Below are positions 27,859 to 40,835 of a DNA stretch of 64,000 bases, piece by piece (positions within the stretch are counted from its first letter, which is position 1; every line of letters starts with the position of its first letter). Under the pieces are notes generated by a model, which was not told the origin of the DNA, made no database searches, and worked only from the letters and a program-made list of their open reading frames with translations. The translations under genes and the position numbers were made by a program. The DNA comes from Syngnathus acus (taxonomy: Eukaryota; Chordata; Actinopteri; Syngnathiformes; Syngnathidae), in contig NC_051087.1 in the NCBI RefSeq assembly GCF_901709675.1, forward strand, positions 948,001 to 1,012,000, in the 5' to 3' direction.

Positions 27859-29953
27859 TGACCGATCATTAGACACGTCCCCCCCCCCGACACACACATA
27901 CACACATACACACACACACACACTGTACAGAAATTGTAAATATGAATCATAACTCCACCACTGATTTATTAACTGGTGATGTGCTGTGCCGTGCACTTAT
28001 GTTGCTGTATTTCACACATATGCACAAACTTAGACACACACACACAGACATTCACACACATCTAGTCTAACATCACCATCACCTAAATAACCAAGACTTG
28101 TCCATACGGCTGACTTTTTTCTGGAATTTACTCGGGAGCGTTTCAACCGAGAGGCCGACCATGTGCCAAAATTATCGAGGGTGCCTGAATTAGATGCTAG
28201 AAAAAAATGCTTGCTTTCCATGTAAATAGAAAAAAAAAGCTGAAACGGTAAGAATTCAAGCTGCAATGGAAGGATAAAGAGGAGGAAGGACTTTGGGAAA
28301 AGCAGGAAATTGCTTGCTTGGTGCTAACATAAGTCAGCAAGAAAGAAAAAAAAAAAATCTGTTTTTAAACTTTTTTTTCCCAAGTATTCTACCACAAGTG
28401 ATACTGTGATGAACTTCTTTTTAAGTCCTCATAAGCACAATTTTTTTTTCTTTGAGGCGACTTTTTGAAGGCTAAATGGGACACTGCCAATGTTGCTCCT
28501 GCTACTGTACAGTATGTAAAGACTGTAGTCGTGAACGTGTGTACGTGCGCGTGTCCGCGCATGCACGCAGGTGTGGCGTGGTTAGCGTCACATTTCGCTC
28601 AACTTTGTTTACATTCGAGACATATAGCCACTACACACATGCCGAAATTTTTCAAATCTTTCCGAACATAAGGCTGTTTTTAGCCGTTACTAGAGTGGAT
28701 GAAAAATGCGAAACAATTGTCATACAAATGTGAAAAACAAAATGGCTGAAGATTCTGTAATGTGCATGCCGGGCCAGTAGATGGCGGTGTCATTTTGCGT
28801 TGTACATGTAGACTTGTTGGAAAAGCGCAGTTAGCATAAACACTTAGCGTTTTAGTCTGGAATGGTAACTTCCAATTTTTCTAAAATGTGCATTTGCAAT
28901 GACTGATAATCACAACACAGATGCACACAAACTGAAAATGTGTATTATGCATGGCAGGCCAGTAGTTGGCGATGTCGCTTTATGTGAGGAAAGGCACGTG
29001 TGTCACAGCTGCGTCGTTAGCATAAACACTATGGCTGCGCTTTTTTGTTTTAGCGTTAAGTTGGGAACTTTTTCCATGTACTTACATTTTACAATGTTGT
29101 CATTTAAATCAAACGACGTTTTTACTGATGTTTGTTTACGCGGCAACAACCTAGCAACAGAATTTTTTGACGAGGTTCTTTTTGACCTTTCACGTGTTAG
29201 CAAAAAACGGCACGCAACTACATTGCTTTTTCTCAAATAATTACATTTTTAAACCATTGTCATCTTAACGAAAGTTTTTTTTTTGTTGAGCTATTCTTGT
29301 CTAAATGTCCTCTTACTATGCACATGCGCATCGTAAATCGTACAACTTGGCAAGGACATTAGCATCTACGCTACCTTTGAACCTTTACAGATCACAATTT
29401 TTAGTGCTTGGACAGGAATGCTAAGATTATTTTTAAAGGAATCCACAGGATGTCGTCGCGTCAACAAATGAGCCAGAACTACATCATTTTTAACCATCTG
29501 GCATAAAGTATTAGCTTTAGCATTAGCATTGTGAGTGTCGTAGTCAACTCGGAAGGTCGTCTAATTTCCGACCCTGTACAGGATTAGCACATTGGAATTC
29601 ATTGGGTTAACTACCACTTCTCATAATAGCGAGACAATCTTGTGTTTTTAGGCTCACTTCTTTGCTTAGCTGCGTTATGCTACATTCAACGAGCATTTGA
29701 CGCCTTTCATAATGTTTTTAAAATGTCCTCATGCTCCTGATATCAGCACCTATTTTTTGGGGAGATTATCTCCTCATCTTGTAACGTAATGGACATTAAA
29801 ACATTTTAAAATAACAAAAATAATACTAGTTGGATGTTTTTCTACAGTATGGCTATTTTCATTTCCCCCCCCCATGATTTCACTAAGAAACAAAGTATTA
29901 ATGATGTACATGTCCAAACTGTGGTAATGATATAATTCAAGCTGGAAAATAAA
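27859..29953 (+). other. Putative long TTYH3 3' UTR
   Basis: After TAG 27856-27858 there is a CA repeat (27892-27921) and then about 2 kb without open frames of note. AATAAA at 29948-29953 is a plausible poly(A) site, and a multi-kilobase 3' UTR is normal for TTYH3. Words such as TTAGCATTAGC recur throughout. Confidence 0.4.
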
Positions 29954-31583
29954 TGTTGAAAAACAAAAAGATGTGAAATTAAAACAACTTTAACATGGAT
30001 TTGATCTCAGGTTTGTCTTTGTTTCTGTCACCATCTAGTGGTCAAGTTGAGGATGTCACCTTAAGGCGATTGAAAAAGGGTGACTTGTTGATGCTGGCTA
30101 ATAGCTTAAGTTACTTCTGCGAGAAGTTCTCCGGTAAGTATTTTAGTGTAATAATTTAATTGTAACACAGTAGTATTTAAGTAGTAGTAATTTAAGTTAA
30201 AATCAAACAAACAAAAAATCTAAAGGCCGTCAGGATATCAAGACTCCAACTATAAATACCTAGAAATTGTTGATTTAATTAAAATTGGCACAAATTTACA
30301 TTCTGGAATAGATCACAAAGTCAAGTGAAATTCCATTCCAAGCTCTTAGAAACTTCTGACCCCATTCAGCTGCCATTTGAGCAAAATGTTTTATTTCATC
30401 ATCAGTAAATGGACTTAGATTCCAGATGCTGGAGCGTGTGTCTGTCACATATGGCAGGCAATTCATCAAAACGTTATTCATGCATGACAACCCAATGTGA
30501 GTCATTTGGAAGCTTCAAAAGATTCCTTTAAAAGAATACTTTTGGATTCATCCTTTTAAAAAAGACACTTGTAACACATTACCATTTGATAAATCTGCTA
30601 TTCTATATTAAGTTTGATGAGTCATCATAAACTGCTGTTTAAAGCGGACGGGTGTGATGACAACTTTGAACTAGGAGCGAAACTTTATACTGAAACTCAG
30701 TCTCGTAACAACCTGAATGAAATATATTTATCCTATTCTCCTTAAAAACAACACAACAAAAACACTTTTGATTGCTAGCATTGTCGTGTAACCCTTTGCT
30801 AGCCAAACAAGCTAATTTAGCGTGCTAAGCTAACGATCACTTTCCAATGTAACACGGCGTCATTATCGTACGATGCAGCTTCCATCAATGCTTAATTCAA
30901 TTAGTTTCCACACAAAACGAAGCCTTTGTGTGCTGAACAGAAGTTTGTGTTTAAAGGATGAGCGTAGCCAACATGTGCTAGCAGCCGCGTCCAGCGTGGC
31001 GTGCCAGATATTAAAAGACAATGGAGCTTTTTTACAACGTGACAGACGGCAGCAGCTGATGTTACAGCTGTCTGAATGATCCAATATACGCAATGAAAGT
31101 TGTTGTTTTTTTCACCTCGAAGTAGCTGCAATGCGTGTGAACACAAGCTAGCTCATCTCTGACACTAGCTAGCTCTAGTTTTTTTAACAGAACATGGTTT
31201 TCTGCATTTATAAAATAAAACAAAGCGATTTTTAAGGTGAGTTGTCCAGAAAGAAAACCGTTAACGTGAAAAATGACTTAAAACGCAGTAAAATAATTAC
31301 AGAAAACAAGAGAAATGACTGCTTGGCTTTGGATGAAAAAAACAAAAGCATTTGTCAAGTATGAAGAGTGACTCAATGATGTGGTTTGTCACTTCGAACA
31401 TTGGCAGTAAACTTTCCAAAAAGCTCTTAAGACACGCCCCAAAAATTGGACTCCTCATTGATTTGGTTCGTTCAGGCCTGAGGACAAACGTCCCTCATGT
31501 CCTTCACGTCTGTTCCCACATTCTTTGGCGCTTTCATTTCCCAAAATGGGAGATTTCTTTTCTTTTTTCTCGTCTGGCTGCAT
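29954..31583. other. Convergent spacer and LFNG 3' UTR
   Basis: This is the tail-to-tail interval between TTYH3 and LFNG. A minus-strand AATAAA (plus-strand TTTATT, 30390-30395) could end the LFNG transcript, giving a UTR of about 1.2 kb. No gene is seen. Confidence 0.35.
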
Positions 31584-34323
31584 TCAGCGCTGGCACCAGG
31601 GTGTGTGTGGATGCAACACACAATGTACACTCATGAACCTAAACTCACACACACAAAAGAAAATGGAGGAAGTGAGTGTCACAATGCCTGGAAGGCAAGG
31701 CGCCATTTCACAAAAGCTGACATCAACAATGAAGAAAGCCAGGAACAAGTTGCAAGAGACAGACAGATGAGCGCAGCCCGTGTACAAAATGCACGAGTAG
31801 GACAAACAAGTAGTGATACCGCTGACAAAAATGATATATTTAAAAAAAAAAAATCGATGTTACCTTGTTGGATCTTGTTGTATTGAAAACGGTCCTTTGA
31901 GATTGATGGTGTTTTTCTCATTGCTGTAGCTGAGAGTCACCTAATTAAATCATCAAAAGCATACAGACTTCAATTAAATACAATCAAAACAATAATCCAA
32001 TAAGTAAGCAGTGGCGTGTGTGTGAGGGCGGGGGGTCACCTGTTCGTGCACCCGCGTCAACAGTGCCAGGCTCTCCAGGTGCGAGTGGAAGAGTGGCGAG
32101 CGAATGAGGCCCACGCCCAACAGCGCCCCCACGATGTAACCGACGGCGCAGTCATCCGGCAGACGGATACGCTCGGCGGTCGACAGAAAGGCGCCCTCGC
32201 TAAAATGGATGACGAGTTTAGTTAAGGTGAGAATAGGAACACACACCCCAAAACGTCATACCTAGCCCAAGGTTGCATCTTAATGGCGAGGCCGCGACTC
32301 AGGCAGAATCCAGCGCCCCCTGTGGCGAACCAGAAAACTACTTTCCTCTGCACAACACACACCCACACACACAGTGGTTAGCTTTCTGAACTTCGATGCT
32401 GACCGGTTGTGTTTCTGTTCAGTCTTAACTCCACTATGTCAATTCTGCTTTACTTGTAGCTATGCTAAGTGTAGTACATTGTGAATTTGCTAATTACCAC
32501 TATGTCCAAGTGCTAACATCTGCTAACGTTGTACCATTTTAGCATTAGGGAGCGTCTCCGTGGCTTCCAACGGGTGCTCCAGACTGGGTCGCCCGATGTA
32601 GACGTCCTGCGTGTGGCTGTACTGCGACAACAGCCTCAAGAGGGCGCCCATGTTCAGGTAGTTGTCGTCGTCCATGTGACAAAACCACCTACAACCGCGC
32701 AGGTTAGCAATTAGTTGTGAAAAGTCTATGGTTTTTAGGAGATTGCCAGTGCTGTCACTTGGCATACTTTGTCACAAAATAGAAGTTAGCATAGATATAA
32801 TTCTTTAACACTTGGCGTACTTATTTCCTTGTAACACCAAGAGTTGTAGTATTTCCATAACACCGTTAGCATCATATCTATGGCACATGCTAGCAATTAG
32901 CGCCCCTGCAGCATTGTGTAACTTACTTCCTGTCGGAGTTGAGGAAGGCGTCGTACTCGGCGGCCATTTTGCAAGAGAGCGCTTGTCGGCTGTGAGCTGC
33001 CGAGCAGTTGGTGTTGATCAGGTGAACACCTTAGGACCGCAACGACATCATCGTGTCTTAATGCGTGTTCATTTCACCGCAGTTAAAAATACACATCGTG
33101 CCGTCAAAACGACTGGCTACCAGAGCTAGCTAATCCTTTGCTGACATGCTACTACTAACATACATACTCCCTACATTTTATTTATCTCATTAGTTAAGTC
33201 TAATGTTAGCATCTAATGTTAGCCTGTGAAGTTAGCTTCCAACATTATCGCTAACATTAGCTTCAAATGTTAGTTACTACTTCAACCCCGTTCTTTTTTT
33301 CTGTGTCACAGGCCACACAAAATCCCATATGACATTGACTTCCTGTCTGCTGGCTCGCCATGGAAAACACAAAGTCAGCATTCGTCTGCTTCCTGATGCC
33401 CGCAGCAGCGCTATCTGTGCGCGTTACTCACCCATCCGCTTCCTCAGCGCCGCGTCCTCGCCGTCGGTGAACACGTACGTCTGCACAAGTGGCAAAAAAC
33501 AAAAAAAAAAACATCAATTGATTGCCATTTGACTTCATGTACGTCCACGTCTTTTGGTGGCTATGTATATGCTCTTGCAAATGTCCGTATTTGTTTTTGT
33601 TTCTCTGTCTGTTTTGTTTTTGCAAATATATTTGCTCTTTGCTTCATTTGTTCGCCAAGCAGACCCTTCTGAGATTCCACAGGAAGTCGACCAAACCTCC
33701 ACTCTGGAGCTAAAAGCTTTTTTTGTGTGTGTGTGTTTTTTTTTTTTTTTAAATGCATTCCTCAAGTAATGTGATGATGTTCTTGTCTGGCAGCAGTCTT
33801 ATGACAAGTGTAAAAAGAGCGCATCACAGGCTTAAAGCGTCACAAGACGCTCATAAATCATTTCATGGCACCTGCGGTAGCCGTACCAATGGGAGAATTT
33901 GATTTGCAATGTGGCAGATGGCAAACGGACTTTTTTTGTCTGCATCTGGCGTACTTACCATTACCATCAAGTGTGAAATTAAACAACCAAAGTAAATCTT
34001 GGGTTATTTCTGAAAATGTGTCCAAAATGATTTCATCATAGTTGGATTAATTTGCATCATCCCGCCCCCACGCAGGCTTTGATCAGCGCGTGACTGACCA
34101 AGAGCCGCCGTCATGTCAAGGGCAAAAGGTAAGCAGAGCTGCAATGCAGATTAGCATTAGCAGTGTTAGTTTAATCTATTAAATGTATCTTCCGTTGATG
34201 AAAAATTTTCAGTTTTACTTATTTAGTTTTCTTATATTAACATTGAAATGCGTGTGTGTGATTAGCCACAGTTGGCACTTCCCAAGAGAAATCAGCTGAG
34301 GTTCCCAGGGTGCGCGTGTGTGT

Positions 34324-34392
<69 letters not shown>

Positions 34393-35584
34393 GCGCATTA
34401 TTTCCACGAGTCAGCATTCTTCAAGCACGTAGGTGTGCGTGGGAAACAGGTAATGCTCGATCGTGAGAACTTCTCACACACACAATCAGCTGATTGCACA
34501 CCCACACACAAACAATATAGCTACAGAATGGGAGGCGTCCATTTAAAAATAAGAAAATTGGAAGTCATTTTACAGCCATAACAACAAATGAACTATTGCA
34601 AATCAATTTTTCCAGTTCGTGTTCATGTTGAACTTGTTCGTCATGACTAATCCGATATTTTCCAGTTGTTTTTTGTAATGTATTGAAAGTTTTCTGCAAC
34701 AAATCAAAGGATCGTGGCACTTTGTCACTTGGCGCAACGACATCATTTTTTTGTGCATGTGAATAGATGACATTTAAGAGGTTACTTGGAATTCGGCAGC
34801 CGCTCGTCACCTCTTGCTCTCGCGTGACGCATCACAAAAGGGCCAAGACCGCCCGTGTTGTTTTACAATGCGGAGAGGCCCGTTGCTTCAAAGCACCCCA
34901 GCGTGACCTCCGAGCCGTTTTACGACTCAGGAAATCCTGCGGCGTGATCCGACCGGCCTCATAAATAACTATTCACTTAAGCGAGTTAGTTTTCACCCCA
35001 AAGAGCCAAGCTAAAATGTCACTTGAGCAAAAGTCGAGAATATTTATTTTTTGAATTGACACTGATGGGCCTGGAATGTGCCGAACATTTTTAATCAATG
35101 AACCGCGCGCACTATTTGAGTGACATAATAACAAAAAATCTTTAGGGATGTCATTTTACTTTCAAGTCACAAACTGCGTCAATTATGTCAATAAATCATT
35201 GAAGAAGTGTGTGTGGTGGTGCTCGAAGCATGAATGATAGCTTAAGAAACTCACACTTTGCATATTGTTGGAGATCCATGTGTCCAAAAGGAGCTCCAGT
35301 CTGCTGCTGTGGTATTTGCTGGTGGTCTTCACCGCGATGAACACGTCGTCGGCGGTCACAAGTTCTCCAGGCTCCCGCGGGACGCTGCTCCGACCCGGCC
35401 GGCTCGTGGCTTTCTTTTCCCGGCTCAGCCGTCGGAAGTAGTCCGTAAAAACCGCGCGGCTCACCGGGGCTCCCTCCGCCTGCGCCTCCTCCTGCGCGCG
35501 AGTGATGGCGAGCAAGCCGGCGACGAGCAGGCCGAGGACGGCGACGCTGCAGCGCTGGTGCGGCTCGCCCGCGAACCTCCACAT
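31584..35584 (-). CDS. lfng: LFNG, lunatic fringe glycosyltransferase (8 exons)
   Basis: Golgi O-fucosylpeptide beta-1,3-N-acetylglucosaminyltransferase that elongates O-fucose on Notch EGF repeats and tunes ligand response (segmentation clock, boundary formation). Minus-strand exons in order: 35584-35255, 33480-33432, 33029-32927, 32688-32535, 32347-32262, 32199-32040, 31940-31864, 31638-31584, giving 337 aa. An N-terminal signal anchor ([14 protein letters not shown]) is followed by [33 protein letters not shown], the metal-binding DDD in [10 protein letters not shown] (167-169), [11 protein letters not shown], and [10 protein letters not shown] with the family's catalytic Asp region (256-257). 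The C-terminus is HTPWCQR. Exon 7 is three codons shorter than I expect ([10 protein letters not shown] against VTLSYGMFENKRN in mammals), and the ending is clipped. Wording such as [11 protein letters not shown] and the position beside TTYH3 favour LFNG over MFNG or RFNG. Confidence 0.92.
34313..34391. repeat. (GT)n microsatellite
   Basis: About 79 bp of nearly pure GT dinucleotides in LFNG intron 1, long enough to be polymorphic and to adopt Z-DNA. Confidence 0.95.
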
Positions 35585-35639
35585 GGTGAGTGCGTGAAGG
35601 CGCTTCCTTTCATCTGGGTCGAAACCGAAGTACAGAACG

Positions 35640-35750
35640 CGACGGTTTTGGGGTGTCCGGAAGTCTGCGATAAAGCTCCACCAATGGGCGGTACTGAATT
35701 TTTTAAACAGCCAATGGGAGACTTGAGCGCCTTTTTGGGGCGGGGCAAAT
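35640..35750 (-). promoter_or_regulatory. LFNG proximal promoter
   Basis: Upstream of the minus-strand start lie two CCAAT boxes (plus-strand CCAATGGG near 35681 and 35711) and a GC box (GGGGCGGGGC, 35737-35746), spaced as in a TATA-less promoter. No clear CSL (GTGGGAA) site was seen inside this block. Confidence 0.4.
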
Positions 35751-37680
35751 GAGGCATGTTTAAGACACTTTGTGTTTGTCTTAACTATCCACTCCCAAGT
35801 TTTTATTGGCGTCTTTTTGTGTGTCTCACCCTTTTGTGTTCGCACCAGCGTGTCCGTCAGCGTGTGGCAGGCTTCCGGTTGCTAGCTCGGTTTTTTTAGC
35901 CTCACTTTGGGACCTCTTTCCTCGTTTGGTTTCCAGCCTCCTCACAAAAACAGTCCAAAGTCCTGAAGTCAACTTAGAGCTTCTTCTTAGAAGTAAGACA
36001 ACCAAACAAAGGGCGCTTTCTTACGCGTTTGGGAACACAGTGCGCGTGTGCGCGCGCGGGTGTGGTTTGTGGTCGCCGTGGCGTCAGTGGTGCTGTCAGG
36101 GGGTTCGAGAGCCACAATGTGCGTCAAAAAAAATTTGCTTCAAACTGCACGAGGACACAATGAATCAGTTATGAGGTTGTTGTTTTTTAGAAGCATTTTG
36201 TTTGAATACTTTGTCATTCTTTGTCTCACGAGGCCTCTTGGCAAAATGTTTGGAACACACAATTGATTTGAAAGTCTACAGACCCTCGTTCAAAAGGCGG
36301 CTTTTAGTCATATCACAATGAAGCCAAGGAAAATCCTTTCAGAAGTTTGGTTTCCACCTGTAAACTGTACAACTCGCAAAAAGTCATTTGGAAAGGTGAA
36401 ATGATAATTGCAATAATGTGGCTGCACAAGTCTGCACACCCTCTGCCCAGTAGAGATTTAGAATTTAACCATAACATCCCAGCTCATGTTAAAATGAGGT
36501 TCACTGATATAAAGCAAAAAAAAAAAGATACAATCTTGGATGCCATTTTTTGGGGTGGGCATGTTCTGTTGGATTTTGTTAACTTGATCCTTTGCCAGGC
36601 AAATGAAAGGATAATGGAATGTTTTTGTGGGGCAGGTTGTGCGGCAGCTCATCACTGTCAAAGAAAGTGAAAAGCTAAAAGGGACGCTGGATGGATGGCT
36701 TTGGATAACCGTTGCAAGATGGGAAAAAGTCCAACCTTTGACAAGATTTGGATGTGGACAAGACTGTGCTTCTGACATTTTCGTTGCGGTAAGTTAAAAA
36801 AAATTACAATTCTTCTTGCTTTCTGTCCTTTCGTAAAATAGCAATTGTATGAAATGGAGCACGTTTGCCTTGAAAAGACACCCGGTCAAAGGAGCTTAAA
36901 ATGGCCGCTTCACCTCAAAATGGCTGGCTCCTTGTGTCTTTTTACTCATGGTTTCTTGAGACTTTTTTTGTCTGGTAGATAGATATGTCAAACAAATTAC
37001 ATGTCGGTCAATTTTTGTTTGTGACCTCATTGAGTTGAGTCGTTTATTTATTTTTTTTATTTTTATAGCCAGTCGGCAAACTTCTCCACAAAAGTTTCTC
37101 AGTTTCCCCTGAGAAAAAAACCCTCAGATATAAACTGTGCGTGCATGTGTGTGTGCGCATGCGTGCGTGTCCGTGTGCAGCTACAAGGAGTCTTGTCATC
37201 TTGTGCAGGAATGTACAGTCATGTGCATGTCATTAAAATGCTTGGAGATGAAAGGAGCCACTGCAGACCAGTCGCTTTCATATCAGCAATTCTCTGGGTG
37301 TGCGCGCATGCGCGTTCTTTTTTTTTTTTAATGAAATCATTTCAGTAAAAACTGGCCATCACATGATGAATGAAAAGTGCATTCAAAAAAATATGGATGA
37401 CCTGTCAGCTATGTGCACTAAGTTGATTAACTTAATTGTGAGTCCATCGACATGCGCGCGTGCGCGTGTTCGACGATTTTGTGCATGGCCTTGCTTTGCA
37501 TCCGGTTGTGCTGCGTGAGAACAATCTCAAATTCTCACGACGTGCGTCACAAACGCGGCCGCCCTCGCAGTGCAACACTTTCCACTGACACCGAATAAAA
37601 CGAGCGCCCCCAGGTGGGTGGGTGGGGGCTCATTCATTTTTATGACCAGATGCTCGAACGTCTCCTCCCCCGCTTTGTCT
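35751..37680. other. LFNG upstream intergenic DNA, part 1
   Basis: Gene-free. It contains a short CG/GT stretch (36040-36060), the dispersed repeat at 36262-36520, and GT/GC-rich patches near 37138-37180 and 37300-37320. No supported coding frame. Confidence 0.35.
36262..36520. mobile_element. Dispersed repeat, probably DNA-transposon derived
   Basis: The order of short blocks (AAGTCTACAGACCC, then CCTGTAAACTGTACAACTC, then AATAATGTGGCTGCACAAG, TCTGCACACCCTCTG, AACTCATGTTAA-like) resembles a repeat family common in teleost genomes. The copy is diverged, its ends are unclear and the family name is not certain. Confidence 0.4.
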
Positions 37681-37689
37681 CGTCGTTTC

Positions 37690-37770
37690 CTTATCGAACC
37701 GTGACGTCATTTTCCTCCGTGTTGCGCTGTCACGAGGCCGAGCTTGAGAACGCTGACGTCAGCTAAAATG
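37690..37770. promoter_or_regulatory. Paired cAMP-response elements
   Basis: Two full palindromic TGACGTCA sites at 37702-37709 and 37754-37761 lie 52 bp apart, about 2.1 kb upstream of the LFNG start. They are candidate CREB/ATF sites; activity is unknown. Confidence 0.4.
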
Positions 37771-38259
37771 CAGAAGAAGCCTTAGCAAGCGGACTTTTAA
37801 GCTCATCTCTTTGGATGTACTTTGGCATAGTTTTGCTGATGCTGCATTGAACTTTGGGTCACCACACGGTGGGGCTAAAGTGTCTTAAATGCTGTCAAGC
37901 ACTTTGATCCCAACAGTAAGGACACAAAAACACAATTTGGTCCTCACACGGTCAATGCATGGAACTAACCTGTTGTAGATGAATGTTTATTTTTGCCATT
38001 GAAGTAGTTTCGCCCCCTTTGAGCATTTTGCTCATGTATAGGAGGAGATAACTGCAGCAAGTGTACCGAATGAAGTGGCCCACAATTGTGTGCTTTTGTG
38101 TGTACGTGTGTTAAAATTCAGTCTTGTATTTTTCTTATCATCAAAACAGCAGCAGGTTGTGCCAGCCAGTTTGTTTTCTGGGGAGTGTGCGCGCGCACGC
38201 GCGCGTGAGTCCCCGCGCTCGTGCGCACGCCTGCGTGTGTGCATTTAGTGCACGCTGCC

Positions 38260-39310
38260 GCTGATATGATCCATTTCCCGTGCCGCATGAAAGGCGGCAG
38301 AAATCACGTGGACGCTGGACAGAGGAATTACACTCTTTCTGCGTCGCTCATCGCAATCGACTCGCACTTTTTCGTCGTTGCACATTTCCGCTTGAGCCAC
38401 TATTTATTTCTATGCTGCATTTCAAATGTACTTGCCGTTGTAAGAAGTAAGACGTAATCTTCCCAATGCAGAATATTTATGAGCATGCGTTGGTTTTGAG
38501 CGTTTACATTGCGCCACTGTTATTTTTTGCCTCTCACTTGGGATTAGAGCAACGCATGGAAATGTTTACACGTACAAATCCTCCCATCCCGCGCATCATT
38601 AATACGCATATCAATAAACCATATCAGCAAGCCTTGTGTAATATTTATGCTTGTTTTTAAATGACTCGTCCTCGTTTCGTCAGGAAAAAAATTAATCGGA
38701 AAAAATGATATTTAAATCAAATTCCAGTGACCTTTTAGTGCCTCGAGGGCCACCGTCAGTAGTTTGGACGCGCGGGAAAAAGGCAAAACAAGTTGACGCG
38801 GTTGATCAACTTGATTATGTTCTTTATTTATTTGTCCGTCCACTTCTGTAAACGTTTCGCCGTAATGCCGGTAAAATTGGCGTTTTTAACCAGCTAGCTT
38901 GTCAATTTATGCCATTTGTTTAGTTTCGTCTTCTTTCTAGGCGCCATTTTGTTTGTCGCATTGCGTACGGTTTTCTCCTTTCACGCAGCAACACTGTTTG
39001 CCCTTTCACACACGCAATCGGAATCATCCGTCGTGTCTAATAAGCCGCTTTGTTTGTTTGCTTGCCCATTTACATGCGTAATTGAAAGCAATGGGCACGT
39101 TTAGCGAGCGCCATTAGGTCTGTTTGTAAGTGAGATTAGCTGTTATTTTCGAATCGATGGCTATTGATCGTCGGCCCTGCTCGCTCGTTCTTTTCATTGC
39201 TAGGCTCAACAGAGCCCCACAAAAATGACACAGGCGTTCAATCAATGCTCCATTTATTGCTATTGATGCCTGAACAGCATGGCGTGACGGGATAACGGAT
39301 CCCGATGCCA
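38260..39310. promoter_or_regulatory. Candidate distal enhancer region upstream of LFNG
   Basis: Two blocks (about 38260-38700 and 38900-39310) are dense in homeodomain-type and octamer-like words: ATTTATGAGCATGCG, CATCATTAATACGCATATC, TGCGTAATTGAAAG, and ATCGATGGCTATTGATCG. They lack open frames and simple repeats. This texture is typical of developmental enhancers, but conservation was not tested. Confidence 0.25.
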
Positions 39311-40835
39311 TCAAACAAAACACTCGTACATTTGATGCCAGCTTTTTTTTTTTCTTCTGGCACAAACATCAAAACACTTACATAGAAATATCAGTTGAAG
39401 GAATGTGTTGCTAAAAGATGGAAGAGCCAAGTAAAAATAGAAACAAAGATTTTTTAAAATTATTAAATTGATTCATGACAAATAATGCATATATTTATTC
39501 AGTCAAATTATTTGCATTTCTTTCTTAATATAAATTTTAAACAAATATATTTTTTGCATTAAATGAACATTTCAAATATGAGAGAATGAATTGAAAGTTT
39601 CAATGCGTTAGTTGTGTGACCAAAATCATCATTCCTATACTATCTGCATAAGTACTTAATACACATAAATACATAAATAGGGGGAAAGCAGGTATTTCAG
39701 ACGAAGGACAAAGAAAATTAAATTCAATGAATCAAATATTCTATTAAAATGTAGTTTCCGTGGAAACGAGATAAAGGCAGCTACCAAAGAGAAAACAATT
39801 TAAAGAAGACATGATTCAATAACAGCGAGGCCATGATTAACAACCAGCTCTTAATTTACCCGCTATTTTGAAATGTCTTTTTGCTATCCTTTCCACGTTC
39901 TTCTTAGAAGTCCTTGTTGAGACTCGGATGTGTGGTCGCTCCACAGGATTGTGTGCTGGGACCATTTGCTAGCCAAAACAGCAGCGCCACAAGTAAAATG
40001 CACTTGTTTCATAAGTGACAGTTTGGGGAACGCGTTCTCATTCCACAATGTTGTCAGCTGTTGTCATTCGAGGTGGGTTGCTCACCAAAACAGGAGCAGG
40101 CTGATGTCATGAGCTGTGGACAAGTAGCAAAGCCCACCAAGTGTGAGTGCTCACTCCTCAATGTTGTGTTGAATTTGTGTTGCCCTGCGCAGTCACTCCA
40201 CAACGTTGTGTTTGTCCACGTTCGATTAGTATTATGCAACCTGTGTAAATACGCTGCAGACTCAAAGTGGCCATCAGCCTGCATGAGTGTGCTGCTGATT
40301 CAAGGAGAAGTGCTATTTGTGTGTGTGTGTGTTTGTGCACCTTAAAGAGAGTGTGGTCATGCTTGAGCAGACTCGCTCCCTCGTGGCTTGCACGGTTTGT
40401 TTAACTTGCTCCAAAAAATTCAATTAATAGCATAAATTTGATAGGCCGGTGTGTGTTTGTATAAGTGTGTCTGTGTGTGTGTGTGTACGAAGAATGTTAT
40501 TCATGTGTTTTTTTCCCGTGGTCCTTCTTGCATGCGAATGATTTATGCTAATCACTTCCTGTCCGTGCACGCGATGTTGTTACAACACACACACACAGAC
40601 ACACTCTTGCCTGTCGATGCCAATCCATCGCTTACGATTTATGGATTTTTCTTGGAAGCTGTTACGCAACGTCCGCCTTGCTATGCAATGAGCAGGTCTT
40701 GCCAGGTGAAGGAGAGGGTGTGAACTCTTATTCTCATCTTCTTTCTTGGTATTGATTTTTTTGTCGACCAGGAGGCAAGCACACCTCACGAAATAATTGT
40801 GGTGAAAATACAATTTAGTGACAGCGTTAGCGACA
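39311..40835. other. Intergenic DNA, no feature recognised
   Basis: AT-rich with short GT/CA runs (40316-40332, 40450-40486). No gene or clear element. Confidence 0.35.

Noticed and set aside
32310-32335. Strong CTCF-like core CCACAGGGGGCGCTGG (minus strand)
   Set aside because: It is LFNG coding sequence for the invariant FATGGAGF block, so the match is probably coincidental.
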